A stretch of 64,000 nt of DNA. It comes from UBA7703 sp963667195 (GTDB taxonomy: Bacteria; Bacillota; Clostridia; Christensenellales; CAG-138). The notes below the pieces were generated by a model that was given only the letters and a program-made list of their open reading frames with translations, searched no databases and was not told the DNA's origin. Every line of letters begins with the position of its first letter. The stretch's first letter is position 1. The stretch lies in contig OY762962.1 of NCBI GenBank assembly GCA_963667195.1, forward strand, positions 3,100,001 to 3,164,000, in the 5' to 3' direction. Made by a program: the position numbers and the translations under genes. Below, piece after piece: positions 7,498 through 16,726 of this stretch.

Positions 7498-9570
7498 TTA
7501 TTCTTCCTCTTCTTCTTCCTTCTTCGCCGACTCGATGATCTTCTTGGCGATGTTGCCGGGCACGTCCTCATAGCGGACGAACTCGCTCGTGAAGGAACCG
7601 CGGGACTGCGTCATGCTGCGCAGATCCGTCGCGTACTTGAACATTTCGGAGAGCGGCGCTTCCGCGACGACGACGGTGCCGCCGTCCACGGGGTTCATGC
7701 CAAGCATGCGGCCGCGGCGGGAAGAGAGATCTCCGCTAATCGCGCCGACGTAATCGCTCGGCACGAAGATTTCGTAGCGGTAGATTGGCTCGATGAGCGT
7801 CGGGTTCGCCTTCACGCACGCTGCTTTATAGGAAAGACGGGCAGCGGATTTGAACGCGACTTCCTTGGAATCGACGGGGTGATATTTTCCGTCGTAGAGC
7901 GTGGCCTTGATGCCGACCATCGGGTAGCCCGCGAGCACGCCGCGAACGAGTGCTTCCTTGAGGCCTTTTTCAACCGCGGGGATGAATTCCTTCGGAACCA
8001 CGCCGCCGACGATTGCGTTGACAAACTCGTATTCCACGCCTTCGGGAGCCGGCTCAAAGCGCATCTGGACGACGCCGTACTGACCGCTGCCGCCGGACTG
8101 CTTTTTGTGCTTACCTTCGGCTTCCGCCATGGTGTGGATGGTTTCACGATACGGGATGCGCGGATCGGAGAGCTGCGCTTCCACGTTGTTCTTGTTCTTG
8201 AGCTTGCCGCAGACGACCTCGATGTGCATTTCGCCAAGGCCCTGAATCAGCACGTCGCCCGTCTCCGCGTTCTTCTCGATGCGGATGGTCGGATCTTCTT
8301 CCGTGATACGGTTGAGACCGGAGATGACCTTGTCGTCCTCGCCCTGCTTCTTCGCGGTGACTGCCAGCGAAATCGCGGGTTTCGGGAACTCGATCTCGTC
8401 AAACACGATGGGATCGCCTGCGTCGCAGAGCGTATCGCCCGTCGCGGTATACTGGAGCTTCGGCACGACGCCGATGTCGCCCGCAAACAGCTTCTCCATC
8501 GGGTACGTCTTCTTGCCGCGCATCATGGCAGGTGCCGTGGGCTTCTCCGCTTTTTCCGCGTTGGCGTTGTAGAGCGGAACGGTGATATCCAGCGTTCCAC
8601 GATAAACCTTGATGATCGAATATTTGCCGAACTGGTCAAACGTGGTCTTGATGACCTGCGCCGCAAACTTGCCTTCCTGCTTGACGACGACATCCGCGCC
8701 GGTCTTGACGCTCTTCGCGTTCGGCGCCTTTGCAAGCGCCGCGGAGGGCAGGTAGTTCACGATTGTATCGAGCAGCGTCGCGACTCCGATGTTCTGCGCC
8801 GCAGAGACGCATACGACGGGCGTGACCACGCCGGTCTGAACGCCGACGGAGAGGCCCTTGAGCATCTCTTCGCGGCTGAGCTCGAACGTTTCGAGGTATT
8901 TTTCCATCAGCTCTTCGTCCGCCTCTGCGGCGGCTTCGGTGAGCTTTTCGTAGTAGGACTGCGCGGTCTTCTCCATGGCGGCGGGGATTGCGACTTCCTT
9001 TTCGCCTTTGCCGTCAAAGAGTTTGCCGGTCATGTGAACGACGTCCACATAGCCCTTGAACGCGCCGCCTTCGATGATCGGCAGCTGAATCGGAACCACG
9101 CTGGGCCCGAATTTCGCGTTGATTTCGCCCATGACCTTCTCGAAATTCGCGTTTTCGCGGTCGAGCTGGTTGATTGCGATCATGCGCGCCTTGTGCGACT
9201 TTTCGCACATCGCCATGGCCTTCTCCGCGCCGACAACCGGGCCGGAGACCGCGCTGATGACGATCAGCGCGCTATCGGCAAGCGCCATTGCCGCGGTCAC
9301 TTCGCCGTAAAAGTCGAAGAAACCAGGTGCGTCGATGACGTTGATCTTCGTGTTTTTCCACTCCAGCGGAGCAAGTGCAACGTTGATGGAAATGCCGCGG
9401 GCGATCTCCTCGGGGTCATAGTCGGTGGTCGTGGTGCCGTTTTCCACTTTGCCCAGGCGGTCGATCAACCCGGCATTGAACAGCATAGCCTCGGTCAGCG
9501 TGGTTTTGCCTTCGCCGCCATGCCCGAAAACGCCAATATTACGAATGTCTTTCGCGGTATAATCCTTCAT
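7498..9570 (-). CDS. Elongation factor G paralogue (EF-G-like GTPase)
   Basis: A protein of 690 residues with all five EF-G domains in order: GTPase 1-275, domain II, then III-V with GLGEMHIEVV and a C-terminus rich in acidic residues. The GTPase motifs differ from translocating EF-G. The P-loop is GHGGEGKTT (residues 16-24), switch II is DAPGFFDF (80-87) with Phe where the catalytic His normally sits, and the G4 motif is NQLD (134-137) instead of NKxD. These mark the EF-G-like paralogue group rather than housekeeping FusA. A good ribosome site (GGGGGAA) precedes the ATG. Role unknown; slow or altered GTP hydrolysis is expected. Confidence 0.88.
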   Translation of the reverse strand: MKDYTAKDIRNIGVFGHGGEGKTTLTEAMLFNAGLIDRLGKVENGTTTTDYDPEEIARGISINVALAPLEWKNTKINVIDAPGFFDFYGEVTAAMALADSALIVISAVSGPVVGAEKAMAMCEKSHKARMIAINQLDRENANFEKVMGEINAKFGPSVVPIQLPIIEGGAFKGYVDVVHMTGKLFDGKGEKEVAIPAAMEKTAQSYYEKLTEAAAEADEELMEKYLETFELSREEMLKGLSVGVQTGVVTPVVCVSAAQNIGVATLLDTIVNYLPSAALAKAPNAKSVKTGADVVVKQEGKFAAQVIKTTFDQFGKYSIIKVYRGTLDITVPLYNANAEKAEKPTAPAMMRGKKTYPMEKLFAGDIGVVPKLQYTATGDTLCDAGDPIVFDEIEFPKPAISLAVTAKKQGEDDKVISGLNRITEEDPTIRIEKNAETGDVLIQGLGEMHIEVVCGKLKNKNNVEAQLSDPRIPYRETIHTMAEAEGKHKKQSGGSGQYGVVQMRFEPAPEGVEYEFVNAIVGGVVPKEFIPAVEKGLKEALVRGVLAGYPMVGIKATLYDGKYHPVDSKEVAFKSAARLSYKAACVKANPTLIEPIYRYEIFVPSDYVGAISGDLSSRRGRMLGMNPVDGGTVVVAEAPLSEMFKYATDLRSMTQSRGSFTSEFVRYEDVPGNIAKKIIESAKKEEEEEE

Positions 9571-9758
9571 TTCGGTTCCCCCTGTAGATGATTTGAACGC
9601 TTAGAGAGCGTATTTCGAATCCGCTTGCTACGGATACAGTTCCGATCATATGAAAAACCGTAGAATTGATGCGCGGGCAAAAATGTCGCGCCACATGTTA
9701 TTTTATCAGCTTCAAAACGCCTTGTAAACCACGAATTTGGCGCATGGTTCGAGCCGGA

Positions 9759-11003
9759 TCAAACGTTCCAGCTCGCCAGATACGCTTCCTGTTCGCCCGT
9801 CAGCCGATCGATCGAGACGCCGAGCGCTGTGAGCTTCCGCATCGCGACTTCGCGGTCGATCTCCTGCGGCACTGCGTAGAGTCTCGGCTCGAGTTGGCCG
9901 CGGTGATCCGCCACATAGCGCGCGCAGAGCGCCTGAATGCCGAAGCTCAAGTCCATGATCTCCGCCGGGTGGCCGTCGCCCGCCGCGAGGTTCACAAGAC
10001 GACCTTCGCCGATCACGTTGACCCAGCGGCCGTTCGGAAGCTCGAAGCCCACGATATTCTTGCGCATTTCTTTGCTGTCAACTGCGATCTCCGCAAGGCG
10101 GTGAACGTTGACTTCCACGTCGAAGTGCCCCGCGTTGGTCAGGATTGCGCCGTCCTTCATCACCATGAATTCCGGTTCGTCGATGACCTTGATGTCTCCC
10201 GTGACGGTGACAAACACGTCGCCGAGCCTTGCCGCCTCGATCATCGGCATCACGGCAAAGCCGTCCATGACCGCCTCGATGGCCTTGATGGGATCGACTT
10301 CGGTGACGATAACGCTGGCCCCGAGGCCTTTTGCGCGCATCGCGACGCCCTTGCCGCACCAGCCGTAACCCGCGACAACGACGGTCTTGCCCGCGATGAC
10401 GAGGTTTGTGGTGTGGTCGATGCTGTCGAACACGCTTTGGCCCGTGCCGTAGCGGTTGTCGAAGAGGTGCTTACAGTCCGCGTTGTTGACCGCGAACATC
10501 GGGAAGCGAAGCTCTTTTGCCTTATCCATTGCAACGAGACGGACGATGCCCGTCGTGGTCTCTTCGCAGCCGCCGAGAATCTTGCCGATCAACTGCGGGA
10601 ATTTCGTGTGAATCGCGTGTACGAGGTCTCCTCCGTCGTCGATGATGATGTCCGGTTCGGCCATCAACACACTCTCGATGCACTCGTTGTATTCCTCTTT
10701 GGTGGCGCCGTGCAGCGCAAACACGTTGATGCCGCCTTCCGCCAGTGCCGCGACGATATCGTCCTGCGTCGAGAGCGGATTGCTGCCGGTGACATACATC
10801 TCGGCACCGCCCGCCGCGAGAACGCGGCAGAGATAGGCGGTCTTCGCTTCCAGATGGATGGAAAGCGCAATCTTCAGCCCGCGAAAGGGCAGATCTTTTT
10901 CAAACGATGCGCGGATGCCGTTTAAAATCGGCATATTTCGGCGAACCCACTCGATCTTCTGTTCGCCCTGCGGCGCGAGGGAAATGTCGCGAATGCGGAA
11001 CAT
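9759..11003 (-). CDS. ahcY: Adenosylhomocysteinase
   Basis: A protein of 414 residues. The NAD-binding Rossmann signature VVVAGYGWCGKGVAMRAKG, the catalytic DDGGD segment, the VNNADCKHLFDNRYGTGQS region and GHFDVEV are all present. It hydrolyses S-adenosylhomocysteine to adenosine and homocysteine, relieving product inhibition of methyltransferases. The C-terminus stops in YLASWNV and lacks the KPDHYRY tail of the eukaryotic and proteobacterial enzymes, as in the short archaeal and Thermotoga-type group. Some archaeal members act on S-inosylhomocysteine, so the exact substrate is not certain. GGAGAG precedes the ATG. Confidence 0.94.
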   Translation of the reverse strand: MFRIRDISLAPQGEQKIEWVRRNMPILNGIRASFEKDLPFRGLKIALSIHLEAKTAYLCRVLAAGGAEMYVTGSNPLSTQDDIVAALAEGGINVFALHGATKEEYNECIESVLMAEPDIIIDDGGDLVHAIHTKFPQLIGKILGGCEETTTGIVRLVAMDKAKELRFPMFAVNNADCKHLFDNRYGTGQSVFDSIDHTTNLVIAGKTVVVAGYGWCGKGVAMRAKGLGASVIVTEVDPIKAIEAVMDGFAVMPMIEAARLGDVFVTVTGDIKVIDEPEFMVMKDGAILTNAGHFDVEVNVHRLAEIAVDSKEMRKNIVGFELPNGRWVNVIGEGRLVNLAAGDGHPAEIMDLSFGIQALCARYVADHRGQLEPRLYAVPQEIDREVAMRKLTALGVSIDRLTGEQEAYLASWNV

Positions 11004-11032
11004 GGTTATTCTCTCCTAAACTGTTCTTTGAT

Positions 11033-12319
11033 TTATCGTTGTGCCGTTTCGGTTGCATTTGCCTGTTGCGCAAATACTTTGATTGCCGCCTGCAACTGCG
11101 TGTCCTTCGCGGGGTCGATCAAGTCGATGGACGTGCCCTTGAGCTCCTCCGGCAGATCGACGACGATATCCGGCGTGATGCCCACGCCGTGGATGCAGAC
11201 GCCGTTTGGTGTATAGTAAGCGTCGGTCGTCATCTTCACCCAGCCCTTGTTGTTGCTCAGGTGGAAATAGCTCTGCACGATGCCCTTGCCAAACGTCTGC
11301 GTGCCGACGATGGTCGCGAGTTTATAATCCTTGAGCGCGCCGGTCAATAGCTCGCTGGCTGAAGCGGAATCTCCGTTGACCAAAACTACGAGGCGCATGG
11401 AATACTGTTTGTCGCCCTGGGATTTATAAACATCTTCGTCTCCGTTTTTAGCACGGATGCTGACGATGACCTTGTCCTTGGGAATCAGCTGATAAGCGAC
11501 ATTGAGCACCTCGGTCAGCCCGCCACCGGGGTTATCGCGCAGATCGATAATGAGATTGTCGACCCCCTGCTTGGCGAGCGCATCAACCGCTTTTGTAAAA
11601 TCAGAAGCGACGCTGCCGTTGAACTCCGAGATATGTACATATCCGATGTTCCCTTGCAGTACGGTGGAAGTGACGCGAACAATATGCACCTCCGCGCGCA
11701 ATAAGCTCACCGTAGTCGCGACGCCATCTCGCACATAGGTGATCTCATCCGGCACGGTGGTATCCTGCGAGAAAAACGTGATGACCTCGTTGAGGCTCTT
11801 GTTTGCGGTGTCTTTGCCGTTGACCTTCGTGATGATGTCGCCTTTTCGAATACCCGCGAGATCGGCCGGAGCGCCGCTATAGACGCTGATGACCATCGCA
11901 CCCGTTTCGTCCGGCGCCTGAATGCTGATGCCGATGCCTACATAATCACCCGCGTTGTCGGAGAGCAACTTTTTATACTCGTCCTCCGTGAAATACTGCG
12001 CATAAGGATCATCCAGCTTGGTTACCATGCCGCGCATTGCGGCGTCAAGGAGTTCGTTGTTATCCAGCTTCTTGTCATCATAAAAGTAATACTGCGAATG
12101 GATCGTGTCCGCGAGCTCCTGAAGAGCCGCGGTATCCAGCGCATCGGCGGACTTACGGCTGTCCTGCACAAACAGGAGAGCCACCGTAAGCACCACGATG
12201 ACGGCAAACGAGAGGATAATCGCGGTTGTGGAAAAATAGGGACGTTTTTCGTTCGTAAGAGATCTCTTCTTTCTACGCTTCGCCCGGTTTAGCGGGCGCT
12301 GTTTTGCTTGAAATACCAA
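11033..12319 (-). CDS. S41-family C-terminal processing protease
   Basis: A protein of 428 residues: a basic cytoplasmic N-terminus, one membrane anchor (about 32-52), a PDZ domain (GIGISIQA ... LAGIRKGDIITKVNGKD, about 130-215), and the S41 core with the Ser in NGDSASASELL and the Lys in TQTFGKGIVQ. CtpA/CtpB-type enzymes trim exported proteins; in spore formers CtpB cleaves SpoIVFA. The start is a TTG lying three bases after the thrC stop and in the same frame. No ATG exists before the anchor, and no strong ribosome site is seen, so translation may depend on thrC. Confidence 0.9.
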   Translation of the reverse strand: MVFQAKQRPLNRAKRRKKRSLTNEKRPYFSTTAIILSFAVIVVLTVALLFVQDSRKSADALDTAALQELADTIHSQYYFYDDKKLDNNELLDAAMRGMVTKLDDPYAQYFTEDEYKKLLSDNAGDYVGIGISIQAPDETGAMVISVYSGAPADLAGIRKGDIITKVNGKDTANKSLNEVITFFSQDTTVPDEITYVRDGVATTVSLLRAEVHIVRVTSTVLQGNIGYVHISEFNGSVASDFTKAVDALAKQGVDNLIIDLRDNPGGGLTEVLNVAYQLIPKDKVIVSIRAKNGDEDVYKSQGDKQYSMRLVVLVNGDSASASELLTGALKDYKLATIVGTQTFGKGIVQSYFHLSNNKGWVKMTTDAYYTPNGVCIHGVGITPDIVVDLPEELKGTSIDLIDPAKDTQLQAAIKVFAQQANATETAQR

Positions 12320-12322
12320 TGG

Positions 12323-13792
12323 TTATTTCAGGATCGGCGAGAGCACGCGCTTGGGCATGTCCGCTAGCTCGCAAACGTCGTGGTGACGTTCGGGCTTGCC
12401 CAACAGCTCGCTCATCCCCTTCGGAATCGGAGCGCCCGTGATCGCCTTGAGCCGATCCGCGTTGGCGAAGTCGTCTTGTCCCGCCGGCTCAAACGCGCCG
12501 AGCACATCGCTCGCGAACTTATACGGATTCGCGGTGGAGAGCAGCACGGTTCTCGTCTGGTCTCCCGTCTTCTCCACATAGCGCTCATAAACGCACTGCG
12601 CCACCGCAGTGTGCGGGTCCATCAGATACCCCGTCTCGTCAAAGATACGCTTGATGGTTTCGAGCGTGTCCTCCTCCGTGCACCAGCCCGCGGAGAACGT
12701 CTTTTTCAGCTCGTCCAGCGCGCTCTTTGGCAGAGCGTACATGCCCTTTTCCTTGAGCCCCTGCATCCATTCGCGCACCAGCGCGTCATCGCGGTTCGCG
12801 AGCTCGAAAAGCAGGCGCTCCAAGTTGGAGGAGATCAGGATGTCGATCGAGCAGCTCATGCTCTGGTAGAACGGGCGGTTATCGTCGTAGACACCGCTGT
12901 CGAAGAAGTCCGTCAGCACATTGTTGCGGTTGGAAGCGCAGATCAGCTTATTGACCGGCAGTCCCATCCTGCGCGCGTATTCGCCCGCGAGGATATCGCC
13001 AAAGTTGCCCGTCGGAACGCAGAAGTTGACCTTCTCGCCGGGTTGTATTTCCCCGTTCGCCACCAACGACTGATAGCTCGTGAAATAATACACGATCTGC
13101 GGCAGAAGCCTGCCGAAGTTGATCGAGTTCGCGCTGGAAAGGCGCCAACCCTTCTCATCGAGCTTCTGCGCGATCTCGCGTGAGGCAAAGATTTGCTTGA
13201 CGCCCGTCTGCGCGTCGTCAAAGTTTCCATGTACGGCGCAGACATCGACGTTCTCGCCTTCCTGCGTAACCATCTGGAGACGCTGCGCCTCGCTGACGCC
13301 GCCAAAGGGGTAAAACACGAGAACACGAGTTCCTTCTACGTCGCGGAAACCCTCGAGAGCGGCCTTGCCCGTGTCGCCGGACGTGGCGACGAGGATATAG
13401 ACCTGCTTGGTCTCACCTGTTTGACGCAGAGAAGAGCGCATCAGGTGCGGCAGCATCTGGAGAGCCACGTCCTTAAACGCCATCGTTGGCCCGTGCCAGA
13501 GTTCCAGCACATGTTCGCGGCCTTTGAGCTTCACGAGCGGGGTCACCTCCGCGTGATCAAAGCTCTTGTATGCCGCGGCGATCATGCGCGTGAGTTCCGC
13601 GGAATCCGTCTCCGACAAATATGCCTGCATGACGAGGTGCGCGGTTGCCAAATAGCCGCCGCGCACGCCGTTTTTCCAATCAATTGTGGGATACGATTCG
13701 GGTACATATAGTCCGCCGGAGGGGCTGATGCCGCGCACAATCGCTTCCGTAGCGGATGCGGGATCACCGCCTCGCGTGCTCAGGTAACGCAT
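12323..13792 (-). CDS. thrC: Threonine synthase
   Basis: A protein of 489 residues of the longer ThrC type. The N-terminus MRYLSTRGG, the PLP-lysine segment HGPTMAFKDVALQMLP and the VATSGDTGKAALEGF phosphate-binding loop are diagnostic. It converts O-phosphohomoserine to threonine with pyridoxal phosphate. No other threonine-pathway gene is adjacent. Its TAA is separated from the downstream protease start by a single codon in the same frame. A weak GGAA precedes the ATG. Confidence 0.96.
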   Translation of the reverse strand: MRYLSTRGGDPASATEAIVRGISPSGGLYVPESYPTIDWKNGVRGGYLATAHLVMQAYLSETDSAELTRMIAAAYKSFDHAEVTPLVKLKGREHVLELWHGPTMAFKDVALQMLPHLMRSSLRQTGETKQVYILVATSGDTGKAALEGFRDVEGTRVLVFYPFGGVSEAQRLQMVTQEGENVDVCAVHGNFDDAQTGVKQIFASREIAQKLDEKGWRLSSANSINFGRLLPQIVYYFTSYQSLVANGEIQPGEKVNFCVPTGNFGDILAGEYARRMGLPVNKLICASNRNNVLTDFFDSGVYDDNRPFYQSMSCSIDILISSNLERLLFELANRDDALVREWMQGLKEKGMYALPKSALDELKKTFSAGWCTEEDTLETIKRIFDETGYLMDPHTAVAQCVYERYVEKTGDQTRTVLLSTANPYKFASDVLGAFEPAGQDDFANADRLKAITGAPIPKGMSELLGKPERHHDVCELADMPKRVLSPILK

Positions 13793-13889
13793 AGGTGTTT
13801 CGAGTTCCTTTTCTGGTGTAGTATTGCTTTATCAAATCGCAGCCTTGTTGCCGCCGAGTTTCGAAAGGATAGACGTGTAAAAAGAATAT

Positions 13890-13908
13890 TCCGTTTTCAG
13901 AGAACGGA
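13890..13908 (-). terminator. Weak terminator-like hairpin
   Basis: A 6-bp stem (TCCGTT / AACGGA) with a 7-base loop lies 12 bases past the P-loop gene. On the minus strand it is followed by ATATTCTTTTT, so it may end that transcript. Confidence 0.4.
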
Positions 13909-13919
13909 TGTCTTGATTC

Positions 13920-14330
13920 TTACAGCAGGTATTCCTTCATGAACGCGGGAACGGTTTCCTTGCTGCCGGTTATGCTCATAATCACGCTGAGGTTGTTCTT
14001 CTCGGAGAATTTCTTGAGGTCGTCGAAGAGTCCTTCGAGGTTGTCGATTTCGTGGCCGATGATTTTCAGCAGACCGTCGATGTAGATGGTCTCTAAATCA
14101 AAATCACTCGCCGCAAGACCGCAAAGGAATCCATAAAGCATTTTCGGGGATGTAATGCCATATTCCGATGCGTTGATGAAGCGAGCTTGTCTGGAGAGGT
14201 CGTAGATGTAACTCGTGTCGTCGTCAATGAAGATCGTGTTTCCTTTTGCCGACAGGACAGACTTGTTTGCAAGTTCGAGAATCTGCTTGGTCTTTCCTGT
14301 GCCCTTTTCGCCGAAGATGACTCCAATCAA
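13920..14330 (-). CDS. Small P-loop ATPase, conserved in Clostridia, function unknown
   Basis: A protein of 136 residues starting at a TTG that has a perfect AAGGAGG nine bases upstream. This gives the N-terminus (M)IGVIFGEKGTGKTK, so Walker A comes almost at once (GEKGTGKT). A hydrophobic strand ending in Asp (LETIYIDG) may be Walker B. An ATG 30 bases further up is in frame but poorly placed, because the Shine-Dalgarno would then encode protein. I recall similar short P-loop proteins in clostridial genomes without an established role. It stands alone between punA and thrC with hairpins on both sides. Confidence 0.75.
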   Translation of the reverse strand: MIGVIFGEKGTGKTKQILELANKSVLSAKGNTIFIDDDTSYIYDLSRQARFINASEYGITSPKMLYGFLCGLAASDFDLETIYIDGLLKIIGHEIDNLEGLFDDLKKFSEKNNLSVIMSITGSKETVPAFMKEYLL

Positions 14331-14466
14331 AGCCGTGGCCCTCCTTGTGCTTTTTTTCATTATAAGCCCATTTCGGCAACATACGCAAGCCATTCAGTTC
14401 AATTTCACCAGCCGTTGGAAATGCGACGCAATTGAACCACAATTTCTTGCGTTTTGCTTCCGAAAA

Positions 14467-14497
14467 AAGCGCCCGCGAATCAGCTTCGCGGGCGCTT
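14467..14497 (-). terminator. Terminator of the deoB-punA operon
   Basis: A 13-bp perfect stem (AAGCGCCCGCGAA / TTCGCGGGCGCTT) with a 5-base loop, followed on the minus strand by a run of Ts, 12 bases past the punA stop. Confidence 0.88.
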
Positions 14498-14509
14498 ATC
14501 CGTTGTCGA

Positions 14510-15325
14510 TCAAAACACGGTTTCGACGATCTTGTCCACGAGTTTGGTGAACTTTTCCGAGGCAATCGCCGCCGTCTCCTGCACCTCTTCGTGGCTCAGC
14601 GGCTGGTCGAGAATGCCCGCCGCCATGTTGGTGATCAGCGAAATGCCGATGGTTTTAATGCCGCAGTGCGCGGCAGCAATCGCCTCCGGCACGGTGGACA
14701 TGCCAACGGCAGACGCGCCGACCGTTCGCGAGAATACGATCTCCGCCGGGGACTCGAACGTTGGCCCGGAGAACATCATGTAGACGCCCTCCTGCAGCTT
14801 CACGCCGGCAGCTTTTGCCGCCGCGCGAACGCCAGCGCGCAGGTCGCGGTCATACACGTTTGTCTGATCCGGAAAGCGCGGGCCAAAGTCCTCGTCGTTC
14901 GGCCCGATCAGCGGGTGCGAGCCGGAGAAGTTGATGTGATCCGAAATCAGCATCAGGTCGCCGGGCGAAAAGCTGAGGTTCACACCGCCCGCCGCGTTGG
15001 TGAGCAGGAGCTTTTCCACGCCTAGGCGCTTCATCACGCGAACCGCGAGCGCAATCTGCGACTGCGGGTAGCCCTCGTAATAATGGAACCTGCCTTGCAT
15101 GCAGATCACGGTTTTGCCAAAGAGTTCGCCGATGACAAACCTTCCCTTATGCCCTTCCACGCGGGACTGCGGGAATCCGGGCAGCTCGCTATAGCTCACG
15201 AAGCGTTTGTTCTCGATCTTCTCCGCGTAGCCGCCGAGTCCGGAGCCGAGGATGAGGCCGATTTTACAGTTATCTCCGCAGAGCGGGGCAAGGATTTCAA
15301 CGGCGCGTTCGATTACTTCGTTCAT
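14510..15325 (-). CDS. punA: Purine nucleoside phosphorylase
   Basis: A protein of 271 residues, the normal size for the trimeric PNP class. It has LILGSGLGG (phosphate loop), GHKGRF, QGRFHYYEGY, TNAAGGVN and MMFSGPTFESPAE. It splits guanosine, inosine and deoxy forms into base and (deoxy)ribose-1-phosphate. The start at 15325 lies five bases after the deoB stop and has GAGGCG upstream inside deoB. An in-frame extension 51 bases further up would overlap deoB. Pairing with deoB makes a nucleoside-salvage operon that feeds pentose into central metabolism. Confidence 0.95.
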   Translation of the reverse strand: MNEVIERAVEILAPLCGDNCKIGLILGSGLGGYAEKIENKRFVSYSELPGFPQSRVEGHKGRFVIGELFGKTVICMQGRFHYYEGYPQSQIALAVRVMKRLGVEKLLLTNAAGGVNLSFSPGDLMLISDHINFSGSHPLIGPNDEDFGPRFPDQTNVYDRDLRAGVRAAAKAAGVKLQEGVYMMFSGPTFESPAEIVFSRTVGASAVGMSTVPEAIAAAHCGIKTIGISLITNMAAGILDQPLSHEEVQETAAIASEKFTKLVDKIVETVF

Positions 15326-15330
15326 GCAGT

Positions 15331-16527
15331 TTACGCCTCGTAAATATCGCCGAGGAAGCTGGTTCCGACGTTCCATTTTTCGCCTGTGAGGTAGTCGAGA
15401 ACGGTAGCCCCGATATCCGCAAACGTCTTTCTCGTGCCGAGGTTGACGTTGGCCTTCACATGCTTACCCGCGACCACAAGCGGAATATACTCGCGCGAGT
15501 GATCCGTGCTCGGCGTGGTGGGATCGCATCCGTGATCCGCCGTGATCATGAGGATGTCGTCCTCCGCCATCGCACCAAGAATGCGCGGGAGCGCGGCGTC
15601 AAAGTATTCCAGTGCGGAAGCGTAGCCTTCCACATCGTTGCGGTGACCGAAGAGCATGTCAAAGTCGACGAGGTTGGTGAAGATGAAATCCCCCGTTCCC
15701 TGCTCCAGGAAACGCACCGTCGCGTCGATGCCGGTGTGGTTGTTCTTGGTGTGATCCACGATGGTCACCCCGCGATGGCAGAAGATATCCTCAATCTTGC
15801 CGACGCCGACGACGTCCTTGCCCTTTTTGACGAGAGCATCCAGCACAGTATCGGTAAACGGCTCCACCGCGTAGTCCTTGCGGTTCTCGGTACGCTTATA
15901 GGCGCCGCTCACTCCCTCAAACGGGCGCGCAATCACGCGGCCGACGAGGTAGTTGTCGTCGTTGAGCAGCTCGCGCGCGACTTCGCAGATGCGGTAGAGT
16001 TCCGCAAGCGGAATCACGCCCTCGTGCGCCGCAATCTGAAACACGCTGTCCGCCGAGGTGTAGACGATGGGTTTGCCGGTTTTCACGTGCTCGTCGCCCA
16101 ACCGTGCAATAATCTCCGTTCCGCTGGCTACCTCGTTGCCGATGGTGCCGCGGCCGATCTTCGCCTCAAATTCGCGCAGAAACTCTTCCGGAAATCCGTT
16201 GGGATACGTCTTAAACGCTTGTTTAAGCGGAAGCCCCGCCATCTCCCAGTGTCCGCAGGTGGTGTCCTTCGCCTTGGTCAGCTCCGCGAGCTTGCCGTAT
16301 GCGCCCTTCGGAGTCATGCCGAGCGAATCCAGCCTGCTGTTTTCGATGGCGGCGAGCCCCAGCGCGGTCATGTTGGGCATGTCGAGTCTGCCGCGCACTT
16401 TTCGGATGTTGCCCAGCGTATGGGAACCCACATCGCCAAATTCCGCCGCATCCGGCTGTTCGCCGATGCCGACGCTGTCCAGCACGATGACAATCGCGCG
16501 TTTATGGTTTAATTTTTTCATTTCCAT
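15331..16527 (-). CDS. deoB: Phosphopentomutase
   Basis: A protein of 398 residues of the alkaline-phosphatase superfamily. Metal and nucleophile motifs are visible: IVIVLDSVGIGEQPDA at the N-terminus, KDTTCGHWEM with the phosphoacceptor Thr, and ITADHGCDPTTPSTDHSRE at the C-terminal metal site. It interconverts (deoxy)ribose-1-phosphate and 5-phosphate. The ATG at 16527 is chosen because the GTG nine bases upstream is part of the GAGGTG ribosome site. First gene of the deoB-punA operon, with a promoter about 70 bases upstream. Confidence 0.95.
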   Translation of the reverse strand: MEMKKLNHKRAIVIVLDSVGIGEQPDAAEFGDVGSHTLGNIRKVRGRLDMPNMTALGLAAIENSRLDSLGMTPKGAYGKLAELTKAKDTTCGHWEMAGLPLKQAFKTYPNGFPEEFLREFEAKIGRGTIGNEVASGTEIIARLGDEHVKTGKPIVYTSADSVFQIAAHEGVIPLAELYRICEVARELLNDDNYLVGRVIARPFEGVSGAYKRTENRKDYAVEPFTDTVLDALVKKGKDVVGVGKIEDIFCHRGVTIVDHTKNNHTGIDATVRFLEQGTGDFIFTNLVDFDMLFGHRNDVEGYASALEYFDAALPRILGAMAEDDILMITADHGCDPTTPSTDHSREYIPLVVAGKHVKANVNLGTRKTFADIGATVLDYLTGEKWNVGTSFLGDIYEA

Positions 16528-16597
16528 GTTGTTCACCTCAAATTAAAAATATGACGATCTATTTCTTGCAATCGATGAATCTAATCCGACTGTTTTT

Positions 16598-16626
16598 AGT
16601 TTAATCTGATTTTAGCTCTGCGTCAA
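16598..16626 (-). promoter_or_regulatory. Promoter of deoB-punA
   Basis: TTGACG at 16621-16626 and TAAACT at 16598-16603 on the minus strand, with a 17-base spacer. Confidence 0.6.
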
Positions 16627-16695
16627 TCGATCAAGGTGACACCATCACGCTGAAACGTTGCGCCATGATGAATCTTGTAAATCAGCGAAAGAAAA

Positions 16696-16714
16696 ACCGC
16701 GCATCTCGCGCGGT
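16696..16714 (-). terminator. Terminator after spo0A
   Basis: A 7-bp stem (ACCGCGC / GCGCGGT) with a 5-base loop, 12 bases past the spo0A stop and followed on the minus strand by TTTTCTTT. Confidence 0.75.
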
Positions 16715-16726
16715 ATGTGATCATAT

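Noticed and set aside
7879..9591. A 570-codon plus-strand frame opposite the EF-G paralogue
   Set aside because: It lies antisense to a clear gene and has no motif of its own.
9609..9620. TTCGAATCC suggesting a tRNA T-loop upstream of the EF-G paralogue
   Set aside because: No acceptor, D or anticodon stems can be drawn around it.
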